From positions 868,001-932,000 of the forward strand of contig NZ_CP033906.1 in the NCBI RefSeq assembly GCF_003816055.1: a stretch of 64,000 nucleotides of DNA, given 5' to 3'. Numbering within the stretch: position 1 is the first letter of the stretch; each line of letters opens with the position of its first letter. Source of the stretch: Bacillus sp. FJAT-42376 (GTDB lineage: Bacteria > Bacillota > Bacilli > Bacillales > Bacillaceae). Below, piece by piece: positions 8,156-14,987 of this stretch. The position numbers and the translations under genes are program-made. Under the pieces are notes generated by a model, which made no database searches, was not told where the DNA came from, and saw only the letters and a list, made by a program, of their open reading frames with translations.

Positions 8156-8941
8156 ATGGTTTCACAATCCGCCATAATCGGCCTAGTATTCCAGCTCGCC
8201 TTATCGGTGATATTGCCGGCAGCCGGGTACATCTATTTGAGAAAAAAATATAAAATCGCTTTCCGTCCGGTTTTAGTTGGAATCCTCATCTTCTTTGTTT
8301 TTGCCAACGTATTGGGCGGAGCATTTAATCAGTTTATTTTAGTTGCCAATAAAGCGACTTCCCAAATTACAGAGAATCCGATTCTTTTTGCGGTTTACGG
8401 CGGACTCTCTGCCGGTTTTTTTGAAGAAATGGGAAGATTCATCGCGTTTGCATGGCTTCTTAAGCTATACCGGGAACGGAAGGATGGCCTTGCTTACGGG
8501 GTGGGCCATGGGGGGATTGAGGCACTGCTCGTTGGTGCACTTGGGAGCATTCAGCTTATCGTACTCTCCGGCCTGCAGAATTCAGGAAAATTGGAGGAAA
8601 CAGTATCCGGACAAAATCTTCCCCCGGAAGTGCTGGATCAGCTGGCATCCGCTCTTGCTGGACTGACTTTTCCAACTGCCGTCATGGGCGGACTTGAGAG
8701 GGTGGCGGCATTCTTCCTGCAGATTGCCTTGTCACTCCTTGTGCTTTACGCTGTGAAAAACAAAAAATATCTGTACTTGCTTGCAGCCATTCTTCTGCAT
8801 GCGCTCATTGACTTTTTCCCCGGGCTTTATCAGGCGAAAGTGCTCAATTTGTATGTAACGGAGATCATCATTTATCTTATTGGAATTGGTGCCTGGTTCT
8901 TTATTAAGAGGAGCAGCCGGATGAAGGGGCTGGATGGGTAA
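8156..8941 (+). CDS. yhfC: YhfC-family intramembrane protein (putative glutamic-type intramembrane protease)
   Basis: A 261-residue protein with seven or eight membrane helices. Motifs in membrane context are FEEMGRFIAF, GHGGIEALL, ERVAAFFLQIAL and LLHALIDFFPG, which match the YhfC (DUF2324) family and recall the Glu/His motifs of PrsW- and CPBP-type intramembrane proteases. Protease activity has not been shown for the family as far as I know. AAGGGGG precedes the ATG by 6 bp. It is a lone gene between a repeat and a palindrome cluster. Confidence 0.75.
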   Translation: MVSQSAIIGLVFQLALSVILPAAGYIYLRKKYKIAFRPVLVGILIFFVFANVLGGAFNQFILVANKATSQITENPILFAVYGGLSAGFFEEMGRFIAFAWLLKLYRERKDGLAYGVGHGGIEALLVGALGSIQLIVLSGLQNSGKLEETVSGQNLPPEVLDQLASALAGLTFPTAVMGGLERVAAFFLQIALSLLVLYAVKNKKYLYLLAAILLHALIDFFPGLYQAKVLNLYVTEIIIYLIGIGAWFFIKRSSRMKGLDG

Positions 8942-9250
8942 AGTGCCTGCGGTATAGAGAAGGTGCCTGGTACAGAAGAGGTGCCAGTCCCGCGATTCTT
9001 CACCGCAGCGGGGGACAGAGGGATAGAGTTTGGAAGCCTTATGCATCAAGGGTTTAAAGAGTTGGTGCCGGAGCTTTAGTCCGGTAAAATTTATGGGGAC
9101 TGGCACGGTGCCAGTCCCCATAAATTTTACCGCAGCGGGGGACAGAGGAAGAAGCGTTGGAAGCCTTATGCATCAAGGGTTTGCGAAGGTGGTGCCATAG
9201 CTTTAGTTCACTGCTGGAGCGCGGGTCAGTCCCCAAAAAACCCGTCCGCA
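8942..9250. repeat. Palindromic repeat cluster, GTGCCAGTCCC family
   Basis: Two related units share ACCGCAGCGGGGGACAGAGG and GCCTTATGCATCAAGGGTTT and are bounded by GTGCCAGTCCC or its complement. Their junction at 9083-9131 is a near-perfect 49 bp palindrome with 24 bp arms. Related sequence recurs at 40310-40560. No reading frame here looks like a protein. The structure resembles REP/BIME-type elements, but no transposase is nearby. Confidence 0.75.
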
Positions 9251-9441
9251 CCAGAAACTAAATTGTTTATAAGCTATGAAGGCGGGTCAGCCCCCGCCAG
9301 CCGCCCCGATTTTCCCTAAGTCTCCCCCAAAAATCAAGTCCTCTTGTTTAAATTCTGCACATACCACAATCAAAATAATTAAATATTTTCCTGCATAAGG
9401 ATATGATAGGAGTAACAAACCATACATAGAGAAGGGATCTT

Positions 9442-11175
9442 ATGAAAAGGGTATTTTCGTTTTTAAAGCCGTACCGTTTGCCGGCAGGGCTTGCGCTGCT
9501 GCTTATGCTTGTCGAACTGACGGTTGAATTGCTGCAGCCGCTCATCATTGCCAGAATGATTGATCAGGGAATTCTTCAAAAGGATATGAGTGTGATTTGG
9601 CTTTGGGGAGCCGTTCTTCTTGGGATGTCTCTTTTCGCTTTTGCGGCCGGAGTGACGAATTCTTTTTTAGCAAGCCGTGTCAGTCAGGGTTTTGCGTATG
9701 ATTTACGGAGCAGCCTCTTTAAAAAGGTACAGGCTTTCTCTTTTTCAAACCTCGATGAATTTCAGACCTCTTCCTTGATTACAAGGGTGACAAACGATGT
9801 TAATACGATCCAGATGACTGTTTTTATGAGTCTCCGGATTATGCTCCGTGCTCCGCTGCTTGTTATTGGCGGGACCATCATGGCTTTATTTGTGAATGCT
9901 AAGCTTGCCCTGATCCTTGTCATCGCGATCCCTATCCTTCTTTTTTTCCTTTTATGGGTGCTGAAAGTAGGCGGAGCGATGTTCCGGGCCGTTCAGGAAC
10001 GACTCGATAAAGTGAACGGTGTGATGAAAGAGAACCTTGCAGGCATGAGAATCATCAAAGCTTTTTTAAATTCCGGGTATGAAATTCGCCGTTTTAACGG
10101 AGCCGCGGAGGACCTGAGAAAGAGAACGGCGACGGTTCTCCGCCTGATTGAAATGACGATGCCAATCCTGTATTTTGTCATGAATGCAGGGATTATTGCG
10201 ATTCTTTGGTTTGGTGCCGGGGAGGTAACGTCCGGTGGAGCAAAAGTTGGAGAAGTAGTGGCGATCGTCAACTACAGTTTAAGAATCACCGCCGCAATTT
10301 CCATGTTTTCTTTCATTATTATGGCGTTTTCGAGAACGAGGGCATCATCCCGCCGTGTATCCGACGTGCTGAAAACGGAACCGGATCTTCATGATACCGA
10401 GCATGCAGCGGATGTACCGGAAATATCCGATGGGGAGGTGGAGTTTCGCGATGTCACGTTTTCCTATCCCGGAAGTGACACGCCTGTCCTGAGAGGGGTG
10501 AGTTTTTCGGCCGGCAAAGGAACGACCACGGCGATCATGGGCGCGACCGGTTCGGGAAAATCTACCCTCTTTCAGCTGATTCCCAGACTGTACGATGCAG
10601 CCGGGGGGAAGGTAATGCTTGACGGGACATCTGCAGAAAAGTACAGGCTGAAAAGCTTAAGGAACCGAATCGGCTATGTACCTCAGGAGTCTGTTCTTTT
10701 TACAGGCACGATTAAAGAAAACATTATGTGGGGCAAGCCCGATGCATCAATGGAGGAAGTCATCCAGGCTGCAAAAGACGCTCAAATCCATGAAACAATC
10801 GAGGCACTTCCGAAAGGCTACGATACGGTGGTGGGGCAGAAGGGGGTCAACCTTTCAGGGGGGCAGAAACAAAGAATGTCCATTGCCCGGGCATTGATCC
10901 GGAAGCCCGCCATTCTCCTGTTGGATGATAGCACAAGTGCCCTCGATTTGAAAACGGAAGGAAAGCTTTTAAAAGCGCTTGCCGGCTATTCGTGCACGAC
11001 ATTTTTGATTACCCAGAAAATCAGCACAGCTGCCGCATCCGATCAGATTCTTATCTTGGAAGACGGAGAGCTCGCTGAGCAGGGAGCGCATGAAGATTTG
11101 CTTGAAACCTCATCGATTTACCGCAGGATCTGGCAATCTCAAAGAAGGGGGGAGCATGCGCATGAGACCCTCTAA
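9442..11175 (+). CDS. yfiB: ABC exporter half-transporter with degenerate catalytic site (YfiB-like)
   Basis: A 577-residue protein with six membrane helices (about 1-310) and a C-terminal ABC ATPase domain. Walker A is GATGSGKST and the signature is LSGGQKQR. The Walker B end reads LLLDDSTSALD, with Asp in place of the catalytic Glu, and the switch region is ITQKIST, with Gln instead of His. This is the degenerate partner of a heterodimeric exporter of the TM287/288 and BmrCD type; the downstream gene supplies the working site. AGAAGGG precedes the ATG. It probably exports drugs or lipid-like compounds; the substrate is not visible. Confidence 0.88.
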   Translation: MKRVFSFLKPYRLPAGLALLLMLVELTVELLQPLIIARMIDQGILQKDMSVIWLWGAVLLGMSLFAFAAGVTNSFLASRVSQGFAYDLRSSLFKKVQAFSFSNLDEFQTSSLITRVTNDVNTIQMTVFMSLRIMLRAPLLVIGGTIMALFVNAKLALILVIAIPILLFFLLWVLKVGGAMFRAVQERLDKVNGVMKENLAGMRIIKAFLNSGYEIRRFNGAAEDLRKRTATVLRLIEMTMPILYFVMNAGIIAILWFGAGEVTSGGAKVGEVVAIVNYSLRITAAISMFSFIIMAFSRTRASSRRVSDVLKTEPDLHDTEHAADVPEISDGEVEFRDVTFSYPGSDTPVLRGVSFSAGKGTTTAIMGATGSGKSTLFQLIPRLYDAAGGKVMLDGTSAEKYRLKSLRNRIGYVPQESVLFTGTIKENIMWGKPDASMEEVIQAAKDAQIHETIEALPKGYDTVVGQKGVNLSGGQKQRMSIARALIRKPAILLLDDSTSALDLKTEGKLLKALAGYSCTTFLITQKISTAAASDQILILEDGELAEQGAHEDLLETSSIYRRIWQSQRRGEHAHETL

Positions 11176-12943
11176 TCATCAGCTGAAAGGAACAAAGCCG
11201 GCAAGACCGAATAACTGGCCGGCCGTTATCAGACGGATTTGGAACTATATGGACGGAAACAGGAGACTGCTCGGTCTTGTAGTGGTGATGATCATTGCAA
11301 GCTCCGGACTTGGCCTCCTCGGACCTTATCTAATCGGACAGACCATTGACCATTATATTGTGCCGTTAAAAACCGGGGGTCTTTCTGTGCAGCTTCTGCT
11401 GCTGGTTGCCGTTTACGCCGGCTTTTCTCTCGCAACCTGGCTGCAGAACTTTTGGATGGCGGGCATTGCCCAGCAGGCTGTTTATCGAATGAGAGTGCAG
11501 CTCTTTGAACATGTTCAGCAGCTGCCGATTGCTTTCTTTGACAAACGTCAGCATGGAGAGCTGATGAGCAGAATAACCAATGATATGGATAACGTCAGCC
11601 AAACGCTGAACAGTTCGTTTATACAAATCCTCTCCAGTGTGCTGACGCTTGTAGGCACCGTGGTGCTGATGCTCATATTAAGCCCGCTGCTGACCCTTCT
11701 CTCCATGATCATCATTCCTCTGATGGTATTCGGGATGAAGTGGATCACAAGCCGGACAGGGGAGAAATTTAAAGAGCAGCAAAAGCATCTCGGTTCTCTG
11801 AATGGGTACATTGAAGAAACGTTCTCCGGACAGAAAATTGTGAAGGCTTTCTCGCAGGAGGAAAGAGTGACGGAAGAATTTCTGGAACGGAGCGCTAAAC
11901 TCAGGGAAGCGGGCTTTTGGGCTCAAACGTATTCGGGTTTTATTCCGAAGCTTATGAACGTCCTCAATAATCTCAGCTTCGCCATTATTGCGGCAGCCGG
12001 AGGATATATGGCGGTCAAAGGATATATTACCATCGGCACCATCGTGATTTTTATTGAATATTCGAGACAGTTTACGAGGCCTTTGAATGACCTGGCCAAT
12101 CAGTTCAATACCATTCTTTCTGCTGTGGCAGGCGCAGAGCGCGTGTTTGAAATACTGGATGAAAAACAGGAAGAGCAGACGGGCAGCAAGAATCTTGAAT
12201 CAGGAGTTACCGAAGGGGATGTCTCGTTCCGGAGCGTTTCGTTCGGATATGATGAAGAAGCTCTCATTTTAAAAGAGATTAATTTTCATGCGAAGAAGGG
12301 GGAAGTCGTTGCTTTTGTAGGGGCAACCGGCGCGGGTAAGACAACCATCATTAACCTTTTGTCGAGATTTTATGATCCAAGTGCCGGGACGATTTTGATG
12401 GACGGGCAGGACATTACGAAAATAAGCAGGACTGATTTACGAAAAAACATGGGTTTTGTGCTTCAGGATCCGTTTTTATTTGAAGGAACCATCAAAGAAA
12501 ACATCAGGTACGGCCGTCTGCATGCTTCGGATCAGGAAGTAGAGGAAGCAGCCAGGCAGGCCAATGCTCATTCTTTTATCATGAAACTGCCGAAAAAATA
12601 CGATACGCCGCTTAAACAGGACGGAAGCGGAATCAGCCAGGGACAGAAACAGCTCCTTTCCATTGCAAGAGCCATATTGGCAAACCCGGTTGTGCTCATC
12701 CTTGATGAAGCGACGAGCAGCATTGATACAATCACCGAGCTTAAAATACAGGATGCGCTTCGTCATTTAATGGACGGTAGAACAAGCTTTGTGATCGCCC
12801 ATCGTTTAAATACGATCCAGCAGGCCGACCAGATTATCGTTCTTGACCACGGAGAGATTGTGGAGAAAGGCTCGCATGAACAATTGTTGTCCAATCGGGG
12901 CCCCTATTACAGCCTTTATCAATCTGCTGAGGATATAAGCTGA
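11156..12943 (+). CDS. yfiC: ABC exporter half-transporter, catalytic partner (YfiC-like)
   Basis: A 595-residue protein with an N-terminal extension, six membrane helices and an ATPase domain. Walker A is GATGAGKTT, Walker B ends LILDEATSSID with the catalytic Glu, and the switch is IAHRLNT. Its own signature is altered (GISQGQKQ instead of LSGGQ). The canonical composite site is therefore built from this Walker A/B and the upstream protein's LSGGQ, and the degenerate site from the reverse pair. The gene overlaps the upstream stop by 20 bp. The start may be ATG 11156 or ATG 11162, both behind AAGGGGGGAG. Confidence 0.88.
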   Translation: MRMRPSNHQLKGTKPARPNNWPAVIRRIWNYMDGNRRLLGLVVVMIIASSGLGLLGPYLIGQTIDHYIVPLKTGGLSVQLLLLVAVYAGFSLATWLQNFWMAGIAQQAVYRMRVQLFEHVQQLPIAFFDKRQHGELMSRITNDMDNVSQTLNSSFIQILSSVLTLVGTVVLMLILSPLLTLLSMIIIPLMVFGMKWITSRTGEKFKEQQKHLGSLNGYIEETFSGQKIVKAFSQEERVTEEFLERSAKLREAGFWAQTYSGFIPKLMNVLNNLSFAIIAAAGGYMAVKGYITIGTIVIFIEYSRQFTRPLNDLANQFNTILSAVAGAERVFEILDEKQEEQTGSKNLESGVTEGDVSFRSVSFGYDEEALILKEINFHAKKGEVVAFVGATGAGKTTIINLLSRFYDPSAGTILMDGQDITKISRTDLRKNMGFVLQDPFLFEGTIKENIRYGRLHASDQEVEEAARQANAHSFIMKLPKKYDTPLKQDGSGISQGQKQLLSIARAILANPVVLILDEATSSIDTITELKIQDALRHLMDGRTSFVIAHRLNTIQQADQIIVLDHGEIVEKGSHEQLLSNRGPYYSLYQSAEDIS

Positions 12944-13014
12944 TCTTCCATCATATGCTTAGAATTGAAAGAACTGGGGAATAACGTAACAAATGACTCA
13001 GTGGAGGGAACGGC

Positions 13015-13140
13015 ATGCGGAAGATAACCGTCTGGCTTGAGAGAACAGCAACCTGGTTTGGCCGCAAAACGATACACGGTATTTTTTATACGAGTTTATT
13101 AGAGGCGAATATAAAAGAACAGGATTCCGCACGCAATTGA
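13015..13140 (+). CDS. Possible 41-residue protein of unknown function
   Basis: ATG 13015 is preceded by GTGGAGGGA at 5 bp spacing and opens a 41-codon frame: basic, Trp/Phe-containing N-terminal half and a polar end. The last nine codons form the left arm of the terminator hairpin at 13113-13169. I do not recognise it. The good ribosome binding site and location in the yfiBC transcript support expression; the terminator overlap could equally mean the frame is accidental. Confidence 0.4.
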   Translation: MRKITVWLERTATWFGRKTIHGIFYTSLLEANIKEQDSARN

Positions 13141-13169
13141 AGCGCTGCGCACATCCTGTTCTTTTTTTT
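13113..13169 (+). terminator. Terminator downstream of the yfiB/yfiC-like operon
   Basis: A 13 bp stem (AAAAGAACAGGAT with ATCCTGTTCTTTT) with a 27-base loop is followed by a T run. Confidence 0.75.
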
Positions 13170-13256
13170 GGAAAGGCACTGCTCCTCAATAGCAGTACGC
13201 AGAAGAAGTGAGAAGAGGTTTTCCTTTAAAAAAAGGTATCCTCATCAATATCCTAT

Positions 13257-13330
13257 TCGCAATATTGGTTATCGACACCAAAACATCAAAAAAATTTTCT
13301 AGAATACCCAAATGAAGTATTGCAATATTC
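13257..13330. promoter_or_regulatory. Paired GCAATATT sites upstream of the XRE regulator
   Basis: ATTCGCAATATTGG (13257-13269) and TATTGCAATATTCAC (13318-13332) share the 8-mer GCAATATT about 63 bp apart. TTACAAT lies downstream at about 13350, a possible -10 box. They could be autoregulatory sites of the helix-turn-helix protein encoded at 13383; this rests on repetition and position only. Confidence 0.3.
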
Positions 13331-13382
13331 ACTGAAACGTGCGTTATGGTTACAATAGGATAGAAGTGAGGTCGTGCCTGTC

Positions 13383-13724
13383 ATGGAAAACCGTATTAAA
13401 GAAATAAGAAAATGCAATGGTGATACTCTGCAAAGCCTTGCGAAAAAAGTAAATTATGATTATAGCAATTTATCAAAAATCGAACGCGGTCTTTATGTGC
13501 CCTCCATTTCGCTTTTGAAAAAAATAGCAGAGGTTTACGAAGTCGAAATCAGCGATTTGCTTGTCTCAGAAAAACGAAGCAAAGAGGTTATTGATCTTCA
13601 ATCAAATAATCTCTTAGTGAAGTATGATCTGGAGCTCGATGGCAGGAAAATTTCATCTGATGAAATCAGTGTCATTACCTCCATCATCCGAAAGCTTCGC
13701 AATGCATCATCGCAAAGTGAATAA
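13383..13724 (+). CDS. XRE-family helix-turn-helix regulator
   Basis: A 113-residue protein. Residues 4-60 form a Cro/CI-type helix-turn-helix (IKEIRKCNGDTLQSLAKK, then YSNLSKIERGLYVPS and LLKKIAEVYEV). The remaining 50 residues are charged and may dimerise; no ligand domain is seen. ATG 13383 is preferred over the GTG 9 bp earlier, because GAGGT lies 11 bp before the ATG but only 2 bp before the GTG. Target genes are unknown; neighbours on both sides have their own terminators or gaps. Confidence 0.8.
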   Translation: MENRIKEIRKCNGDTLQSLAKKVNYDYSNLSKIERGLYVPSISLLKKIAEVYEVEISDLLVSEKRSKEVIDLQSNNLLVKYDLELDGRKISSDEISVITSIIRKLRNASSQSE

Positions 13725-13802
13725 CGGGGAATGAAACTGGACAGCCCGCAATAGTTTTGCCCTTGCCACCCCCGTGATATACTGAATCCGGAGGTGTTTT
13801 GC

Positions 13803-14327
13803 ATGCGTTTAGAAAACAAAAAAATCATTCAGCTCGCAAGCAGCGAATTTGAAGATCTGGAGCTGTGGTATCCGGTACTCCGTTTAAAGGAAGAAGGAGC
13901 CACTGTTCACATAGCTGGAGAAAAGCAGAATGAAACCTATATAGGGAAATACGGTGTCCCTGTCACAACAGACATCGCCTTTTCCGATGTGAAGCCTGAA
14001 GAATACGATGGCATTCTTGTGCCTGGCGGCTGGTCTCCGGACAAGCTTCGCCGCTACCCTGAAGTACTTGAAATGGTGCGCTATATGGATCAGCATGAAA
14101 AGCCGATCGGACAGATCTGCCATGCAGGATGGGTTCTGATTTCAGCAGGCATTCTAAAAGGCCGTAACGTGACAAGCACACCGGGCATCAAAGATGATAT
14201 GACAAACGCGGGTGCCATCTGGCACGACGTGGCTGTTATTACCGACGGCCATATCGTATCCAGCCGCAGGCCCCCGGATCTCCCGCAATATGCAAAAGAA
14301 TTTGCTGACTTGCTGGCAGGCCAATAA
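13803..14327 (+). CDS. PfpI/DJ-1 family protein
   Basis: A 174-residue single-domain protein of the class I glutamine-amidotransferase-like fold. The nucleophile-elbow Cys is in GQICHAGW, the acidic partner in SSEFEDLELWYP, and VPGGWSPDKLRR is the usual glycine-rich loop. Relatives act as stress-linked chaperone or deglycase proteins or peptidases; the exact activity cannot be read from sequence. GGAGGTG precedes ATG 13803 by 7 bp, which rules out the GTG inside that same box. A strong terminator follows. Confidence 0.88.
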   Translation: MRLENKKIIQLASSEFEDLELWYPVLRLKEEGATVHIAGEKQNETYIGKYGVPVTTDIAFSDVKPEEYDGILVPGGWSPDKLRRYPEVLEMVRYMDQHEKPIGQICHAGWVLISAGILKGRNVTSTPGIKDDMTNAGAIWHDVAVITDGHIVSSRRPPDLPQYAKEFADLLAGQ

Positions 14328-14338
14328 GAAGTACGCAA

Positions 14339-14367
14339 GAAAGCCCCCTTTTATGGGGGCTTTTTAT
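14339..14367 (+). terminator. Terminator after the PfpI-like gene
   Basis: AAAGCCCCC and GGGGGCTTT form the stem around a six-base loop, with a T run after it. Confidence 0.85.
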
Positions 14368-14397
14368 TGTTTTTTTTGGGGAGGGGATCCATTTTTT

Positions 14398-14650
14398 GCA
14401 CTGACCCCCGGTGTGCTAAAGGACGAAATCTCCGTCCCCTTAAACAACAGAAGCAGAAGAGAGAAGGGGCAACTGACTTTTTCCTCATTCCCCCGTTGCT
14501 GTACAGAAGTGGGGGTCAGTGCATTGCACTGACCCCCACTTCGCTAAAGGACGAAACCTCCGTCCCCCCAGCACCAAAACCCATACAGCAGACGGGGCAG
14601 ATAAGTTATTCCTCTGCCCCCCGTTCCTTTAAAGGATGGAGGGTCAGTGC
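14398..14650. repeat. Two tandem units of the TGCACTGACCCCC palindrome family
   Basis: Units 14398-14523 and 14525-14650 are both 126 bp. Each opens with TGCACTGACCCCC, carries GCTAAAGGACGAAA and CTCCGTCCCC early, and closes with the inverted GGGTCAGTGC end. The same two-unit arrangement occurs at 40612-40866. It is noncoding. Confidence 0.8.
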
Positions 14651-14783
14651 TATGCAAATCTGTTAGCTCCCCGATTATCCCTCTGTGAACTGGCTAAAGT
14701 AAATGTTTAGTATGGGCCCTCAATATGTTGAGAGCAGCGGGCATCCGCCTGCTTGGTTGAGCAGGCAGTCCCACTTCCAATCC

Positions 14784-14987
14784 TCAGCAGCACCTCGAAA
14801 CCTTCCCGCCCTTTGCATTGTAGCGTTCCTCCTGTGCTTCGCAGAAGAATTCTTTCCTGGATTTCACGGGTTCCCCGGGGTGAACGGCTGTCATATGGGC
14901 GACGTATGTTTCGTAGCAGGGTACCCCGACAAGCAGGTTGAAAAATTGTTTCCGGTGGCTGAAGATGGCCGTTAATGTTTTAAGCAT
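14784..14987 (-). CDS. ybdD: YbdD/YjiX-family small protein, partner of CstA
   Basis: A 67-residue protein with the family pattern: CYETYVAHMTAVHPGEP, SRKEFFCEAQEERY and a C-terminal Cys-Cys. YbdD/YjiX genes almost always follow cstA or btsT, and the small protein is thought to assist that transporter. The start at 14987 overlaps the cstA stop (14980-14982) by 8 bp in another frame, with AAGGAG about 12 bp upstream inside cstA, so translation is probably coupled. The frame can be extended further upstream, but that part runs through cstA and does not resemble the family. Confidence 0.85.
   Translation of the reverse strand: MLKTLTAIFSHRKQFFNLLVGVPCYETYVAHMTAVHPGEPVKSRKEFFCEAQEERYNAKGGKVSRCC

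Noticed and set aside
8732-9251. Minus-strand frames through the palindrome cluster at 9 kb
   Set aside because: They run through noncoding repeats and the end of the YhfC-like gene, with no start signals.
14703-14975. Plus-strand frame opposite ybdD
   Set aside because: The minus-strand frame carries the YbdD family pattern; the plus frame resembles nothing and lacks a ribosome binding site.
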